A stretch of 49,191 nucleotides of DNA from contig VXUA01000034.1 in NCBI GenBank assembly GCA_009837185.1, positions 1-49,191 on the forward strand. The letters are read 5' to 3'. Each line of letters begins with the position of its first letter. Positions within the stretch are counted from its first letter, which is position 1. Source of the DNA: Gammaproteobacteria bacterium (GTDB lineage: Bacteria; Pseudomonadota; Gammaproteobacteria; Pseudomonadales; Azotimanducaceae). A program made the position numbers and the translations under genes. The notes beneath the pieces were generated by a model that made no database searches, was not told the origin of the DNA, and saw only the letters and a program-made list of their open reading frames with translations. This document shows positions 18,215 to 26,240 of the stretch, in pieces.

Positions 18215-18684
18215 TCGTCGTGCTTCAAAAAGATGCTAAAGAGAAATCGAAGTCCCATGACAAAACAGGCAAATGGAATAATCGAAACCAGCACCCAGGA
18301 TGGGATTTCACCAATTCCAGGAATTCCGATTTGAAATTCCAAAATCACGGATACGACGGAAAAGTAGCAGACTATCCAGCAAACGGCGCAAGCACTGAGA
18401 TCAGCAAATATCGCAGTGATTCTCGACCAGCCCTCTGGTAGGAATTTTTCCATGAAGTCCACTCGAATGTGCCCGTTTTGACGGACTGCGACCATCGCAC
18501 CTAGGAATGTAATCCACAGAACCGTCATACTCACGAATTCGTCGGCCCAAGAAAGGCCGAACGAGAGTTCGCCAATATTTCTTAAAGCAATCTGTACAAC
18601 TGCTACGAGTAGCAGCGAAAGAAAGAGTGCGACTAGGGTCGCTGACTCAATCCATCGTAGATAACGATTAATCCTATTGAGAAT
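18211..18684 (-). CDS. dctQ: TRAP transporter small membrane subunit, start codon non-canonical
   Basis: DctQ has four membrane helices and pairs with DctM. The first standard start in this frame is GTG 18534, which gives only 107 residues and loses the first helix. The frame is open upstream to 18714 and encodes a normal DctQ N-terminus, including NRYLRWIESATLVALF and RNIGELSFGLSWADEFV just before that GTG. No ATG, GTG or TTG lies in this stretch. I place the start at ATT 18684, giving 157 residues, inside the end of dctP. A GGAG lies about 13 bases upstream. The exact start is a guess: initiation may use AUU or another near-cognate codon through coupling to dctP, or a base error may have removed a normal start. 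Either way the full-length protein is the likely product. Confidence 0.75.
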   Translation of the reverse strand: MLNRINRYLRWIESATLVALFLSLLLVAVVQIALRNIGELSFGLSWADEFVSMTVLWITFLGAMVAVRQNGHIRVDFMEKFLPEGWSRITAIFADLSACAVCWIVCYFSVVSVILEFQIGIPGIGEIPSWVLVSIIPFACFVMGLRFLFSIFLKHDE

Positions 18685-19690
18685 GTTCGTTACGGAATTG
18701 CTCCAGAGCTTCTTCTATTAATTCGTAGCTTTCCCGATCAACTTGATCGTTTTCTAACCATTCGATAATCGCGTCTTGGGATAGCTTGCGCCACTCAGCA
18801 AGTGCGTCAGTATCGGGTGTGACTAATTCAACACCCTCCTCCAACATGACCTCGAACGCTTCGTCGTGCTCTTCGATCAGTTGCTTTTCCGCCCTCGTAA
18901 GTGCGCTGCTCATTTCGCTCAGTACCACTTCTTGATGTGATTCGCTGAGACGGTTGAACATTCGTTGGTCTATTGAATAAATTGTGTATACGTACTGCAA
19001 CGGAATGTCCAACATGTATTTAACCTGCGTATGCCACTGCAAAGCTATTGCTGCGACGGGCGGCGACGCAATCGTATCTATGAGACCAGTTTGTAATCCT
19101 GTAAGTACGTCTCCCACGGGAAGGGGAATAGGCGTAATACCAAACACTTTCAAGTTTTGTTTAGCAATTGGGTCATCTTTGGGAGTCCATACTTTTGATC
19201 GACGAATTTGTTGAATAGTACCCAGCTGTTTAGTCCCCATAGCATACGCAAATCCTACGGCAGTGAATCCAATTGGCACCACGCCAGACTCTTCGAGTTC
19301 GTTCATGAGTAAAGAATCCAACTGACTCCGCACTTCTGTCACTTCTTCGTGGTTTCGAAACAACATGGGGAGGCTATAGAGGTTCAAGTTTGGAATGTCG
19401 TTGACATATACACTAGTCTGTACGATGCCACCATGTAGCTGCCGAGCTCTAATTTTGCGCTTGACGGTGAAATCATCTCCCATAACTCCACCGGTATAAA
19501 ACTTGAACTTTACGTTACCTTCAGTTCGTTCGTCAACAACTTTCGCCGCCTCTCGTAGTTCGACCATAAGTGCCGTACCATCTGGGGCGGTTGTCGCAAT
19601 CTTAAATGTTGTGGTATTACCTTGTAGAGCAATGACGACCGACATCGCACTCAACAAGAAAGTGAAGCGCATTACTCTAGAAGAAATCAT
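18674..19690 (-). CDS. dctP: TRAP transporter periplasmic substrate-binding protein (DctP family)
   Basis: A 338-residue protein with a signal peptide (about residues 1-25, FTFLLSAMSVVIALQG). The DctP fold shows FKIATTAPDGT, FYTGGVMGDD, YSLPMLFRN and PLPVGDVLTGLQTGLIDT, the last being the ligand-binding stretch. It captures the solute in the periplasm and delivers it to DctQM. The ATG overlaps the 3' end of tatT by 14 bases and its own 3' end overlaps the reading frame of dctQ. TatT-partnered DctP proteins (TPAT-TRAP) are thought to handle hydrophobic or otherwise unusual ligands, so a simple C4-dicarboxylate ligand should not be assumed. Confidence 0.93.
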   Translation of the reverse strand: MISSRVMRFTFLLSAMSVVIALQGNTTTFKIATTAPDGTALMVELREAAKVVDERTEGNVKFKFYTGGVMGDDFTVKRKIRARQLHGGIVQTSVYVNDIPNLNLYSLPMLFRNHEEVTEVRSQLDSLLMNELEESGVVPIGFTAVGFAYAMGTKQLGTIQQIRRSKVWTPKDDPIAKQNLKVFGITPIPLPVGDVLTGLQTGLIDTIASPPVAAIALQWHTQVKYMLDIPLQYVYTIYSIDQRMFNRLSESHQEVVLSEMSSALTRAEKQLIEEHDEAFEVMLEEGVELVTPDTDALAEWRKLSQDAIIEWLENDQVDRESYELIEEALEQFRNEHSQ

Positions 19691-20555
19691 CTGCTGAATC
19701 TTTCAATTCTCGAGCGCGTTGTTGCGCTAGCCTATTCTGAAGGGTGAGTCCTTCAACAGTCGGATCTGCACTAATAACTTCGTCCAACAATCGATCATGG
19801 AGCTCTCGATCAAGAGTAGAGCGCGCAAAACGTTCCGCAAATAGCACCTTGGCGTATAAGTTTTTTCCTTCACTAAGTGATATTGCCCTCTCAAAGTGGT
19901 ACCGTGATTGCTCGCTATCGCCTCCGAGTGCAGGTGGAACTAAGGACATGAACACTCCCATGTACATATGGGGCGTCCCAAATTCATAGGTCTCGTCAAG
20001 TTCGAGCATGCGTTCGACGATTGCTTGTACCTTCGATAGTTGAGCTACAGCTCTTAGATCGTCGGAGTGTACGAGGATCCAACTGGACCACGCACCAGTG
20101 AGTGCGAACAGCAGAGGTAGGTCAGACTCTCGCAAAGATGCGATTACAGACTCCACTTCAGAAAATGGCTTGGTGTCCAAGTCACACAAATTGGCTTTGT
20201 CCAAACAAGCAGCCGTTAATGCATGTTCACGAGCTTTTGTCGTATACCGCTTTTGGCGGTCCTCATCTTTAACAAACGCGGTCGCGTAAGAGCTTTTTAA
20301 TTGGGCAGCTACCAAGAGCAATGAAACATCTCGAGGATTTTGTTGTAGCATTCCGTCGAGCAGGATTAGAAACGACGGAATTCCGGCTTCAATGAGTTCT
20401 GGATCGTCGCTATTCAAGATTGAGGCCTCAAGATCTTTAAATAGTCGGTTTGTTGCCGACGATATCACGACTTGACACCCGCACTGAATCATGAATAGAG
20501 CCAGTACTAAAGTACCAATCGCTAACTTCACGAATCGACCTTTCATTTGTGTCAT
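19677..20555 (-). CDS. TRAP transporter TatT component
   Basis: A 292-residue helical protein of the TatT family, the TPR-like partner known from Treponema pallidum TPAT-TRAP systems. The N-terminus is a signal peptide with CGC at about residues 25-27. The lipobox is imperfect, so lipidation is likely but not certain. Characteristic parts are SFLILLDGML..NP, the LLVAAQLKSSYATAFV helix, and the C-terminal HMYMGVFMSLVPPALGG and FERAISLSEG, which hold the conserved pocket. In Treponema, TatT trimers bind DctP-type proteins and may pass ligand through a pore. Here it is the first gene of the operon, 14 bases overlapped with dctP, which strongly supports partnership. Confidence 0.85.
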   Translation of the reverse strand: MTQMKGRFVKLAIGTLVLALFMIQCGCQVVISSATNRLFKDLEASILNSDDPELIEAGIPSFLILLDGMLQQNPRDVSLLLVAAQLKSSYATAFVKDEDRQKRYTTKAREHALTAACLDKANLCDLDTKPFSEVESVIASLRESDLPLLFALTGAWSSWILVHSDDLRAVAQLSKVQAIVERMLELDETYEFGTPHMYMGVFMSLVPPALGGDSEQSRYHFERAISLSEGKNLYAKVLFAERFARSTLDRELHDRLLDEVISADPTVEGLTLQNRLAQQRARELKDSADDFF

Positions 20556-20686
20556 TGTAGCAAAATTTGTCCTCGACCTTGACGTAAAATCACATCGTTT
20601 CTGAACCGAGTTCCTCGCATAGTAATAAGATGCCTAAGTCTGAGTGATGAGTGCTTTGAATCGAACTTACAAGGCAGACTATAAGT

Positions 20687-21397
20687 ATGGATAGTGGTCC
20701 GTCGCGCGACGACGCGGTAAAGCATGAATCGTTCCATCCTTGGTTCAAGTACGGCCCAATCCTGACCCTGTTACTTTACTGGCTTGGTTCTGCGTCAGGG
20801 TATATATTCTCATATCTAGGAGAATTCGTGCCATGGTGTATTCCGCACGTCGAAGGATGCACTAGTATAAGTCGGACTGGAAGATTTGGAACGAGCTTCT
20901 ATATCTTCAAATTTACTATGATTCCGGTCGCGTTCCTTGCGTTCGTGTACTGGTTAGACATGGCTCGTTGGAACAAAGTGTTTGCTCCCAACGGACACTT
21001 TTTGAACTTCGCGCCAACGATTCTAGGCTGTCTTGGGACAACAGCCCTATTACTCCAAATATCGGTTCTCGGGATCGAGTGTGGTGCCTGTCGAACGATT
21101 CGATCATACAGCACGACTTCGTTTTTCTTGCTGACGTTCATAGCACAGTGGTTTGCCTGGATCAGAATCAGAAAACAAAGTGCGCGGAACTGGGTTTCCG
21201 TGCTGTATCTTATCCTGTGTGTGTTGCTATCAATTGATGTCGTGCTTTTCGTTGTCGTCCCGAATCTATTTGAAAATACGAGCGCGCTCGAAAACTCCAT
21301 TGCGTGGCGCACGAGCTACCTAATTGCACTTGCACCCGCGCTTTCAGCATTTGGTTGGAGAAGCCCGTCGGAAAATCCACACGCGCCTAGGAGCTGA
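20687..21397 (+). CDS. Multipass membrane protein of unknown function
   Basis: A 236-residue protein with about six membrane helices (roughly residues 22-45, 68-88, 104-128, 138-156, 166-190 and 205-224). Between helices 1 and 2 lies a Cys-containing loop with PHVEGCTSISRTGRFG. The loop placement and the S-I-S..G motif recall Frag1/DRAM-type proteins, but I cannot assign it with confidence. Two further cysteines (GIECGAC) could pair outside the membrane. It is transcribed away from the TRAP operon and ends 13 bp from the convergent selenoprotein gene, with no visible terminator between. Confidence 0.7.
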   Translation: MDSGPSRDDAVKHESFHPWFKYGPILTLLLYWLGSASGYIFSYLGEFVPWCIPHVEGCTSISRTGRFGTSFYIFKFTMIPVAFLAFVYWLDMARWNKVFAPNGHFLNFAPTILGCLGTTALLLQISVLGIECGACRTIRSYSTTSFFLLTFIAQWFAWIRIRKQSARNWVSVLYLILCVLLSIDVVLFVVVPNLFENTSALENSIAWRTSYLIALAPALSAFGWRSPSENPHAPRS

Positions 21398-21410
21398 GAC
21401 TCCAAATAGA

Positions 21411-22028
21411 CTAGTCCTCGGAGGTTTCCTCCGCGTCGGCATCGTCTTCTGAATCGTCTCCTTTTACGAACTTTTTCACGTCTTCAAGTAAGTCGTCCAT
21501 CGATGGTCGATCGCTGTATCTCTCTTCAGCCCGTTTAAGTACTACTTTGCCGTCAGTATCAACCAATATGACACCAGGATGAGGCACACCATAAGCCCTT
21601 GAACCTTCCTCGTATTGTTCGTTGAGGATACCGAGAGCCTTAACTGTTTTCGCATCTTGATCGGACAATAGCGGATACGTCAATTCTTTGCTACTTTTAA
21701 ATTCAGCATTCTGTTCGACTGAATCATAAGTACTTGCGGATACGGCAACGCCGGCTTCGTTAAATTCTGAAACTCTTTCTTGCAACTCAACTAGTTGCGC
21801 CTTGCAATACGGTCACCAATCGGAGGTGCGCACAAAAAAGATCAAGAGACCCTTGCTCTCGCCTCGTAGATCATCAATCGATCGATCATTACCCTCGGTG
21901 TCTTTGACGGTTAGGTTAGGAACGTCCGTTCCAACATCCGGACCCCATGTGTCTTGATACTCTGCGCCTAATACGGCACCGGCAAATAGTAATAGTGCCA
22001 CGACGAACATAAACTTTTTAATCTTCAT
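21411..22028 (-). CDS. Secreted thioredoxin-fold (peroxiredoxin/AhpC-TSA-like) selenoprotein, copy B
   Basis: One frame runs from ATG 22028 to TAG 21411 with a single internal TGA (21815-21813). Read as selenocysteine it gives 205 residues with DWUPYCKAQLVELQ (U72, C75), a redox UxxC in the place where relatives carry CxxC. A signal peptide (MKIKKFMFVVALLLFAGA) predicts periplasmic location. A thioredoxin fold follows, with FFVRTSDW before the active site, YGVPHPGVILVDTDG (cis-Pro strand) and an acidic tail. The TGA is not a plain stop: the downstream half continues the same domain, has no credible start, and the neighbouring paralogue keeps a TGA at the same residue. TGA ends other genes here, so recoding to Trp is unlikely. 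The likely role is thiol or peroxide redox chemistry; the substrate is unknown. Confidence 0.87.
21782..21798 (-). promoter_or_regulatory. Candidate bacterial SECIS hairpin, copy B
   Basis: Fourteen bases after the UGA, the mRNA can form a perfect 6-bp stem (GCAACU / AGUUGC) with loop AGUUG. Bacterial SECIS elements lie just downstream of UGA, with a G in the apical loop that contacts SelB. Position and loop fit that description. The fold was found by eye, not by energy calculation. Confidence 0.45.
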
Positions 22029-22050
22029 AGGAACTTCGGCTTTGAACAGA

Positions 22051-22668
22051 CTAGTCTTCGGTGGATTCGTCCGCATCGGCTTCTTCTTCCGACACCACCG
22101 CTGCTATAAGCTCTTTCACGTCTTCGATTAAATCGTCCATGGATGCGCTATCTTTGAATTTATGCTCTGCCCGAGTTAGTACCACTTTGTCGTCGGTGTC
22201 GACCAATATCACCCCAGGATGTGAAACGCCGTACTGAAAAGAACCCTCTTCGTAGCTCTCATCGAGAATCCCTAAGCTTTTCACGGTTTTTGCATCTTGA
22301 TCTGATAACAGCGGGTAAGTTAGTTTTTCACTACTCTTAAACGATGCATTCTGCTCTACAGCGTCATAGGTACTTGCCGTAATAGCGATATCTGCTTCTT
22401 CAAATTCTGTAATTCTTTCCTGCAACTCAACTAGTAGCTCTTGGCAACTCCCTCACCAATCCGATGATTTAATAAAAAAGATTAATAGTCCTTTATTCTC
22501 GCCACGAAGATCATCGACGGTACGATCTTTACCCTCTGTATCTTTGACCGCTAGGTCAGGTAGATCTGAACCGATGTCGGGGCCCCATGTTTCTTTATTT
22601 TCGTCGCCTAACACGGCACCGGTTAACAACAGCGCAGCGACAACGAGTAAAAATTTCTTAATCTTCAT
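22051..22668 (-). CDS. Secreted thioredoxin-fold (peroxiredoxin/AhpC-TSA-like) selenoprotein, copy A
   Basis: Same architecture and same length (205 residues) as the gene 22 bp downstream: ATG 22668, signal peptide (MKIKKFLLVVAALLLTGA), internal TGA at 22455-22453 (U72) and TAG stop at 22051. The active site reads DWUGSCQELLVELQ, so the UxxC spacing is kept but the middle pair is Gly-Ser instead of Pro-Tyr. Outside the signal region the two proteins are roughly 70% identical by eye, including YPLLSDQDAKTVK and HPGVILVDTD. It is probably the first gene of a two-gene operon, transcribed divergently from the hydrolase at 22791. Translation needs SelA, SelB, SelC and SelD, none of which is in the window. 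The alternative, two independently broken genes, is unlikely given the equal positions. Confidence 0.85.
22422..22438 (-). promoter_or_regulatory. Candidate bacterial SECIS hairpin, copy A
   Basis: At the same 14-base distance from UGA as in copy B, the mRNA can pair GCUACU with AGUUGC around loop AGUUG, with one U-U mismatch. The loop and 3' arm are identical in both copies. The 5' arm has one change, in a region where the proteins differ. Confidence 0.35.
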
Positions 22669-22790
22669 AAAAAAATTCCTGAATATCCTTAGTCAACTCT
22701 TCCAACTCAACGGAAATTTTCATTCACCACGCGATTTAGAAAGCGTAATTCGTATAAACCGTGTTTGAAATAATTCCGTGATTCAGTTTT

Positions 22791-23684
22791 ATGCCAGCAT
22801 TCCAAACTCCCCAAGGTTCAATTTACTTTGAACAACGGGGTTCGCGCGCTGACCCCCCTATTGTACTGATTCATGGCCTTGGTTGTCAGATAGTGCATTG
22901 GCCCGATACGTTTATCGAGGGTTTGCGATCAGAAGGTTTTCGAGTGGTCATGCTGGACAATAGAGATGCAGGGCTTTCGTTTGGTAACGGAAAATCAACT
23001 CCAGAGATTGCGCAGCTCATCCAAGCTTTGGAAGACCCCGATGCTGTGGATCCACCGTATCGTCTTGCTGACATGGCAGACGATGTAGCACATTTGCTTG
23101 ATCACCTTGGGCAATCCGGTGCCCATTTGGTGGGCGTGTCAATGGGCGGAATGATTGCTCAATACGTCGCGCTGAATCATGCCGAGCGTGTGTTCAGTTT
23201 ATCGTTACTCATGAGCTCGACTGGTAATCCCGATATACCAACACCAGCTGCCGAAGTCGTGGCGGCACTTGGTACAACTGTGGTGTCCCCGACACGAGCA
23301 GAAAGTATCGAAGCTGCACGGGCTGCAAACAGAATCTTTGGGGGTCCATATTTTGACTCTTGTGAAGTGGGTATCGGTCGTTTTGTCGAAATTGCCTATG
23401 ATCGCGCCAGTCGGCCCAACGGGGTTCGCCGGCAACTTGGAGCTATTTTGAGTGACGGTGATCGACGTTCCATGCTCGCTACAGTAGAAATCCCAGCGTT
23501 GATGATCCACGGGGACCAAGACCCGCTGGTAGACCAATTTGGTTCTGTAGATCTTGCTGAAACGATCCCGAATTCTCGTCTCCGAATCATCGAAAAATTG
23601 GGGCACGACTTACCCGAGCCGCTGATACCGCAGATTCTCCAGGAAATTGTTACTCACATTCGAGAGCATCCCGCACCGCGTTAG
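22791..23684 (+). CDS. Alpha/beta-fold hydrolase
   Basis: A 297-residue hydrolase. It has the oxyanion-hole motif HGLGC, the nucleophile elbow GVSMGG (S117), the acid in HGDQDPLV and the histidine in KLGHDLP, all in the expected order. There is no signal peptide, so it is cytoplasmic. It resembles the esterase/lipase group that includes EstB-like and aclacinomycin methylesterase-like proteins with the N-terminal MPAFQTPQGSIYFEQRG pattern. The substrate cannot be told. It starts 122 bp from the divergent selenoprotein operon and ends 148 bp before the F420 operon, so membership of that operon is uncertain. Confidence 0.88.
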   Translation: MPAFQTPQGSIYFEQRGSRADPPIVLIHGLGCQIVHWPDTFIEGLRSEGFRVVMLDNRDAGLSFGNGKSTPEIAQLIQALEDPDAVDPPYRLADMADDVAHLLDHLGQSGAHLVGVSMGGMIAQYVALNHAERVFSLSLLMSSTGNPDIPTPAAEVVAALGTTVVSPTRAESIEAARAANRIFGGPYFDSCEVGIGRFVEIAYDRASRPNGVRRQLGAILSDGDRRSMLATVEIPALMIHGDQDPLVDQFGSVDLAETIPNSRLRIIEKLGHDLPEPLIPQILQEIVTHIREHPAPR

Positions 23685-23832
23685 CTAAGTGCGCGCATTT
23701 AAGTAGAGAAGTTTCACACTAACATCTTCATTGTTACGTTTGCAAGTCTAGGTACGAAATAATTAACAGGTTTCATGAACGAGAGGACAACACTAGACTC
23801 TACCTGCTTGTCGGCATGACCAGGAGTCACGT

Positions 23833-24528
23833 TTGCTTAGACTGATGAACAAATTTTTTTCGACCAATAATCCTGATACTATTGCGATTCTGGGCGGTAC
23901 CGGAGACGTAGGAACCGGTTTTACTTTGCGCTGGGGGAAATCTGGTCATAAGATCATAATAGGATCCCGAACTCGAGCAAAAGCGGAGACCGCGGTCGCG
24001 AAGCTCCTAAAGTCTTTTCCAAACTTGTCGGTGGTCGCAATGGAAAATCGCGAAGCCGCAGAGACAGGAGACATAGTTGTACTTACGGTCCCCGCCGCGC
24101 ATCAGATTAGTACTTTAGCTACTGTGAAAGATGTTCTGAAGGGGAAAATTCTTGTCGACGCAACGGTACCGTTGATGCCACCGAAAGTTGGCACGGTCCA
24201 ACTCCCGAATGAAGGTAGTGCTGGTAAGCGGGCACAAGAATTATTGGGAGACGATGTCATGGTAGTGAGTGCGTTTCAAAATATCGCTGCAGACTTGATG
24301 AAAACAGATGTCGATATAGAATGCGACGTGTTGGTGAGCGGCAACAAAAAAGTGGCTCGGGAGCGAGTGATTCAACTTGCAAAAGATGCAGGTATGCAAG
24401 CTTGGCACGCCGGGCCAATTGACAATGCCGCGGCTGCAGAAGCACTCACAAGTATTCTGATCCAGATCAACAAAAGGTATCCGATTTCTCACTCTGGAAT
24501 CAAAATAGTCGGTGGTCGCCACGACTAA
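23833..24528 (+). CDS. npdG: NADPH-dependent F420 reductase
   Basis: A 231-residue Rossmann enzyme that moves hydride between NADPH and coenzyme F420, supplying F420H2 to F420-dependent enzymes. The dinucleotide motif is ILGGTGDVGTGF (residues 19-30). The family-typical VDATVPLMPP and VSAFQNIAADL follow, with HAGPIDNAAAAEALTS at the C-terminus. The TTG start has a good AGGAG six bases upstream; ATG 23845 would be 18 bases from it. It is the first gene of the F420 operon, six bases before cofE. The neighbours make the F420 assignment secure. It is the only F420-using enzyme visible here. Confidence 0.93.
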   Translation: MLRLMNKFFSTNNPDTIAILGGTGDVGTGFTLRWGKSGHKIIIGSRTRAKAETAVAKLLKSFPNLSVVAMENREAAETGDIVVLTVPAAHQISTLATVKDVLKGKILVDATVPLMPPKVGTVQLPNEGSAGKRAQELLGDDVMVVSAFQNIAADLMKTDVDIECDVLVSGNKKVARERVIQLAKDAGMQAWHAGPIDNAAAAEALTSILIQINKRYPISHSGIKIVGGRHD

Positions 24529-24534
24529 CAGAAA

Positions 24535-25293
24535 GTGAACGTGCAGATTTTGCCTCTCCGAGGTGTTCCTCTTATTAGGGGAGGTGAGGATTTAGGTTTC
24601 GTACTCCTCAAGGTACTAGAGCACTCCAACGTGAGCTTAACGGACCATGATGTCGTCGTGGTCGCTCAGAAAATCGTATCAAAAGCAGAAAACCGCATGG
24701 TTGCTCTGACTTCAGTGACCCCCTCTCCAAGAGCGCAACAACTAGCAATCGAAGTTAATAAGGATCCGCGGTTGGTCGAATTGATCTTACGAGAGTCAAT
24801 CGGCATCGTTCGCCAAAAGAAAGGTGTTCTCATTACTCGTCATCGACTGGGTTTCGTTGCGGCAAACTCTGGAATCGACCAATCAAACGTAGACCACTCC
24901 GATGGTGAACGCGCACTATTACTGCCCATAGCACCCGATCGATCTGCTCAGAAAATCCGTGCGACACTTGCGGATCGGACAAGTACGAATATCGGTGTCA
25001 TCATCAGTGACTCGGTAAATAGACCATGGAGATTGGGGAGTGTAGGTTTAGCTATCGGGGTAGCGAATACCATGGTACTCGACGATCGGCGCGGAGATAC
25101 TGACTTATTTGGGCGCGTGCTCAATATAACCGTATCAAACAGGGCGGATTCCATTGCAACAGCGGCGTTGTTGGTCATGGGAGAGACAGACGAAAGCATA
25201 CCAGTCGCAGTAGTTCGTGGGCTATCGCCTTTAGCTGGTTCTGACGGAGCTCATCTAGGAAATAGACCTTTAGAAGAAGATCTTTTTCAATGA
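24535..25293 (+). CDS. cofE: Coenzyme F420-0:L-glutamate ligase
   Basis: A 252-residue CofE adding glutamate residues to F420-0 with GTP. Family segments: LPLRGVPLIRGGEDLG at the N-terminus, VVAQKIVSKAENR, RLGFVAANSGIDQSNVD, and the metal/GTP-site stretches ISDSVNRPWRLGSVGLAIG and LDDRRGDTDLFGR. It is the single-domain form. The C-terminal FMN reductase domain found in actinobacterial FbiB, which reduces dehydro-F420, is absent. The start is GTG 24535, and the stop overlaps the cofD start in ATGA. Confidence 0.95.
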   Translation: MNVQILPLRGVPLIRGGEDLGFVLLKVLEHSNVSLTDHDVVVVAQKIVSKAENRMVALTSVTPSPRAQQLAIEVNKDPRLVELILRESIGIVRQKKGVLITRHRLGFVAANSGIDQSNVDHSDGERALLLPIAPDRSAQKIRATLADRTSTNIGVIISDSVNRPWRLGSVGLAIGVANTMVLDDRRGDTDLFGRVLNITVSNRADSIATAALLVMGETDESIPVAVVRGLSPLAGSDGAHLGNRPLEEDLFQ

Positions 25294-26240
25294 GTGTCCT
25301 AGCTATAACAGGAGGTGTGGGAGGCGCGAAGTTATCGGTAGGACTGACACACTTACTAAATCCCAATCAGCTCGTGTTCTTAGTTAACACGGGAGATGAT
25401 TTTCGTCATCTAGGTTTGCACATATCGCCCGATCTCGACACACTAATTTACTCGTTAGCAGGAGTTGCCTGTCCTAAGAAAGGTTGGGGACGACGAGACG
25501 AAACTTGGTCATTCCTTAAAACTCTTGAAGATCTCGGTGGTCCTGCATGGTTTCAACTCGGAGATAAAGATCTCGCCTTGCACGTTTACCGAACTCAATT
25601 GATGAGTAATGGCGGTTCCCTAACCGAGGCGACGAAAGAAATTGCCGAAGCTTTAGACGTTACACACTCCGTACTACCCTGCAGTGACGATCCAATAGCG
25701 ACAGTAGTCGATACAGAAGATGGACAACTCTCATTTCAACATTACTTTGTGAAGTATCAATGTCGCCCTCAGGTCAAGGGGATACAGTACGATGGCGCAG
25801 ATCGCGCGCGACTAAATTCGAGCCTAGATTTGGCTACAATCTCAATGGTTGTCATTTGTCCGTCAAATCCTTATCTTTCCGTCGATCCCATCCTAACAAT
25901 CCCAGACTTCCGGAAGTTTTTACAGAATTCTAGTATTCCAGTATTGGCTGTATCACCAATCGTTCAAGGTCGAGCTCTCAAAGGACCAACAGCAAAAATT
26001 ATGACCGAACTTGGACACACCGTGAACAACAAAACCATCGCACGCCACTATAAAGAGATTCTGACTGGATTGATCGTTAATGATGGAGACGCCGTGGATT
26101 GCGAAACAATCCGAGACTTAGGAATCGAGTGTGTCGCGCGGAACACGGTCATGCATACGCTCGATGATCGAGTGCGGCTGGCGCAAGATACCTTGGATTT
26201 CGGGAAAGCACTGTTGAGTCGAAAACGATGTGGGCGATAG
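25290..26240 (+). CDS. cofD: CofD, F420-0 synthase (phospholactyl or related transferase)
   Basis: A 316-residue CofD/FbiA enzyme. It joins the guanylyl-activated C3 acid (from 2-phospholactate, PEP or 3-phosphoglycerate, depending on organism) to the deazaflavin Fo. Motifs: ITGGVGGAKLSVGL at the N-terminus, VNTGDDFRHLGLHISPDLDT, WFQLGDKDLALH, SNPYLSVDPIL and VSPIVQGRALKGPTAK. The ATG shares ATGA with the cofE stop, and its 3' end overlaps cofC by 13 bases, so translation is tightly coupled. Which of the three substrates is used cannot be read from the sequence by eye. Confidence 0.95.
   Translation: MSVLAITGGVGGAKLSVGLTHLLNPNQLVFLVNTGDDFRHLGLHISPDLDTLIYSLAGVACPKKGWGRRDETWSFLKTLEDLGGPAWFQLGDKDLALHVYRTQLMSNGGSLTEATKEIAEALDVTHSVLPCSDDPIATVVDTEDGQLSFQHYFVKYQCRPQVKGIQYDGADRARLNSSLDLATISMVVICPSNPYLSVDPILTIPDFRKFLQNSSIPVLAVSPIVQGRALKGPTAKIMTELGHTVNNKTIARHYKEILTGLIVNDGDAVDCETIRDLGIECVARNTVMHTLDDRVRLAQDTLDFGKALLSRKRCGR

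Noticed and set aside
21411-21785. Separate gene for the C-terminal half of the selenoprotein (same for 22051-22425)
   Set aside because: It begins inside a thioredoxin domain at a TTG without a ribosome site, and is in frame with the upstream half across a single TGA in both paralogues.
21813-21815. TGA read as tryptophan (altered genetic code)
   Set aside because: TGA ends several genes here, for example glnS, dctQ and the DUF58 gene, so the standard code applies.
23205-23606. 133-residue minus-strand frame in the hydrolase gene
   Set aside because: It lies wholly antisense to a well-supported enzyme, with no ribosome site or recognisable domain.
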